From Bisporella sp. PMI_857 (lineage: Eukaryota; Ascomycota; Leotiomycetes; Helotiales; Helotiaceae), in NCBI GenBank assembly GCA_021307315.1, contig JAJSPD010000053.1, positions 186,001-250,000 of the forward strand: a stretch of 64,000 nucleotides of DNA. The letters are read 5' to 3'. Both the position numbers and the translations under genes were made by a program. The notes beneath the pieces were generated by a model. The model was given only the letters and a program-made list of their open reading frames with translations, had not been told where the DNA came from and did not search any database. Shown piece by piece: positions 61,566 through 64,000 of the stretch (position 1 is the stretch's first letter; every line of letters begins with the position of its first letter).

Positions 61566-64000
61566 ATGGCCACAAAGAGAAAAACAACTACAATAGCTCC
61601 AACAGAGGAGGAGTGGAATGCTCAAAAACATGTGCTCTGTGAACTGTACTTTGGGTCGACCCTCCTAAAATTGATGGAGCGCATGGAAAGGGAACACAAC
61701 TTCATCGCATCGTAGGCCAAATCTTCAAAGAATTTGTCTAGTAAAAATCGATTGACCTAGACCTAGCAAAAACCAGTACGAGAGAAAGCTAAAGGAATGG
61801 GGGTTCAGGAAGAACCTAACATCTGATGAGTGGGAATATATCTTGCGCAAGAAGCGCAAACGAAATAATTCAGGAAAAGACAGCCAGGTCATGTTACATG
61901 GTTTTGCGATCCCGAAGGAGAGAATAAAGAAGGAGGAAGGGCGAAACACATTGTCAGATTTGAATCTAATCTTCTCATTGCGTGGGTATTCAAGTCTTAA
62001 ATTGCATTCAGTGTCAACTAACAGAACTTGCAGATCCAAACGCACCATCTCCAGAAGCTCCAGAAGGGATTTGTGTATCCACACCACTGTCAGCCATCCA
62101 AGAAGACTTCATCAGGAAAATACAGATTGATAACCTCTCGTACTTTGGGTTGATGGATTTCTTTATTTCTCAAGGTATACATAAATCGAGGTGCTAAGTA
62201 GACTGAACGTAACACTAACGAGTTCCTCTAGACGGATCAAACATATTCTCAACCCACCACACCAAGTCATCTGAATCTGAACGGTCCCCAATAGTGAGCT
62301 CGACTGGGAGAATATTCGACGTCGAGGAAGACATCGTTTCATCAGAGCGTATAACAGGAGAAGTTGTAGCCAATACCCAGCGAGCTGGTGTATCAGGAGA
62401 CTTAGTCTCACTTATGGCTTCTTTGGCTACTAGTAAACCTATCGCTGGACATGCCAATACTATTAAAAATGATCATCCCCGCTTGCGCGCCGCTCTCCCA
62501 GAGCGATTTGATACAGAATCTCTAGCAAGCACTGGGGACTTGCAAGGTCTCATTAAGCTGGATGAAAACGCTCAGTTTCTTAGTCTGGCTATGTATTTGA
62601 TATCGAACAATATGCTAGAGGACTGGTACTGCGACAAGTTTATAGAGCATTTTGAGCACTTGAGAGGTCGACAGCTCCTTAGGTCTCTGCTGTCCGTAAA
62701 GGCACATCCATCAGTTAATGTGTTTACACAAAAGCTTCTCATAGCTGCAGCAAGAACTGCAAATGCTGTGATTATCAAGGAGCTTCTCAAAGCCGGAACA
62801 TACCCAAACGCACAGGAGAGGCACGGTTATATGCATGTTCTCCACTATGTCGTTAAAAGCGGAAACATCGAGCTTGTTAAAATTCTTCTAGCTGCCGGTG
62901 CCAATGTCAACGCTGGAGCAGCTAGTTATCGTGGAAAAACCGCCCTTCACGTGGCAGCTGAAAATGGCAGTATCGAGCTTGTTCAAGTTCTTCTAGCTGC
63001 CGGTGCCAATGTCAACGCTGCAGCGGCTGGTTATCACGAAAGAACCACCCTTCAAGTGGCAGCTGAAAATGGCAATATCGAGCTCGTTCAAGTTCTTCTA
63101 GCTGCCGGAGCCGATGTCAACGCTACAGCGGCTAGTGATAATGGGAAAACCGCCATTCAAGCAGCAGCTGAAAATGGCAATATCGAGCTTGTTCAAGTTC
63201 TTTTAGCTGCCGGTGCTGATGTTAACGCTGCAGCGGCTGGTGATAATAGAGGAACCGCCCTTCAAGCAGCAGCTGGAAATAACAATATCGAGCTTGTTCA
63301 AGTTCTTTTAACTGCCGGAGCCGATGTCAACGCTGCAACGGCTGGTTATCACAAAAGAACCGCCCTTCAAGCAGCAGCTGAAAATGGCAATATCGAGCTT
63401 GTTCAAGTTTTTTTAGCTGCCGGTGCCAATGTCAACGCTGCAGCGGCTGGTGATAATAGAGGAACCGCCCTTCAAGCGGCAGCTGAAAATAGCAATATCG
63501 AGCTTGTTCAAGTTCTTCTAGCCGCCGGTACCAATGTCAACGCTGCAGCGGCTGGTTATCACGAAAGAACCGCCCTTCAAGCAGCAGCTGGAAATAGCAA
63601 TATCGAGCTTGTTCAAGTTCTTTTAGCTGCCGGAGCCGATGTCAACGCTGCAGCGGCTGGTTATCACAAAAGAACCGCCCTTCAAGCGGCAGCTGAAAAT
63701 AGCAATATCAAGCTTGTTCAAGTTTTTTTAGCCGCCGGTGCTAATGTCAACGCTGAAGCGGCTTATAATCATGGAAGAACCGCTCTTCAAGCGGCAGCTG
63801 AAAATAGCAATATCGAGCTTGTTCAAGTTCTTCTAGCCGCCGGAGCCGATGTCAATGCTACAGCGACTAGTGGTAATGGAAGAACCGCCCTTCAAGCGGC
63901 AGCTGAAAATGGCAATATCGAGCTTGTTCAAGCTCTTTTAGCTGCCGGTGCTGATGTTAACGCTGCAGCAGCTAGTGATAATGGAGGAACCGCCCTTCAA
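61566..64000 (+). CDS. Clr5-domain ankyrin-repeat protein, four exons, 3' end outside window
   Basis: Exons: 61,566-61,711, 61,767-61,981, 62,034-62,174 and 62,232 to the window end. Introns of 55, 52 and 57 nt (donors GTAGGC, GTGGGT, GTATAC; branch sites TTGACC, ACTAACA, CACTAACG) keep one frame. The N terminus MATKRKTTTIAPTEEEWNA, LYFGSTLLKLMERMEREHNF, NQYERKLKEWGFRKNLTSDE is the Clr5 domain, a fungal module first named for a cellulose-regulation factor and often fused to ankyrin or TPR repeats. A linker (residues 130-270) precedes degenerate repeats (KLLIAAARTANAVIIKELLK, VLHYVVKSGNIELVKILLAA). Then come 11 units of 105 bp (35 residues, TALQAAAENGNIELVQVLLA + AGADVNAAAAG) to the last base. 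A scaffold or receptor role is likely; targets are unknown. No stop is seen to 64,000. Confidence 0.88.

Noticed and set aside
1..64000. tRNA or rRNA genes
   Set aside because: No cloverleaf with a GGTTC-type B box in proper context and no conserved rRNA segment was noticed on reading. A dedicated scan could still find a short tRNA.

Overview
The window is nuclear DNA of a filamentous ascomycete (Pezizomycotina, most likely Leotiomycetes). The evidence is 43-60 nt introns with GTNNGN donors and CTAAC/CTGAC-like branch points, plus gene families typical of this group: a PNP_UDP-NACHT-ankyrin NLR, HET, DUF7708, DUF6594, a Clr5-ankyrin protein, an APH-like protein and a MAT1-2-1 HMG-box mating-type gene. 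No rRNA, tRNA or CRISPR was recognised. Transitions that create stop codons in transposase and other genes look like repeat-induced point mutation (RIP), but this was not quantified.

Layout. 0-6.3 kb: a NACHT fragment, an aminoglycoside-phosphotransferase-like pseudogene cut by an LTR, a pair of MITE-like repeats and retroelement debris. 6.3-11.3 kb: an apparently intact two-exon NLR on the minus strand (PNP_UDP, NACHT, 19 ankyrin repeats) whose last codons and stop lie in an inserted LTR. 11.5-18.4 kb: transposon graveyard with LTRs, a MULE transposase split by an LTR, and a 2.7 kb pogo/Fot1-type element that itself holds a 784 bp insertion with a 14 bp target duplication. 18.6-20.9 kb: a spliced gene of unknown function. 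21.3-25.1 kb: a kinase-like pseudogene, a transposase fragment and solo LTRs.

25.4-34.1 kb is the most unusual part. A 371 bp satellite (six units), then an intact three-exon MAT1-2-1 gene, then about 2 kb without a gene, then a degenerate minisatellite of roughly 150 bp units. The usual MAT neighbours (SLA2, APN2, COX13) are not visible in the window.

34-41 kb is repeat mosaic holding a small one-helix membrane protein gene and a broken pogo element. 41.4-49.6 kb is the main island of host genes: an AAA ATPase head-to-head with a DUF7708 gene, then a HET-domain gene. 50.0-52.4 kb is a four-level nested insertion (LTR-B, LTR-A, LTR-I, pogo) whose order can be read from target-site duplications. 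52.9-55.8 kb is a four-exon gene with an N-terminal Cys/His motif, a repeat of QEDT pentapeptides and two C-terminal membrane helices. 56-59.5 kb holds an MFS fragment and a DUF6594 pseudogene with a MITE in it. 59.8-60.5 kb is a retropepsin-like gene. 61.6 kb to the end is a Clr5-ankyrin gene with 11 near-identical 35-residue repeats, running off the window.

Functionally the intact genes are of the self/non-self recognition and regulation kind (NLR, HET, DUF7708, AAA, ankyrin) next to a mating-type gene, all in a TE-rich compartment. For spliced genes the start and end fields give the full span; exon and intron coordinates are in the evidence.
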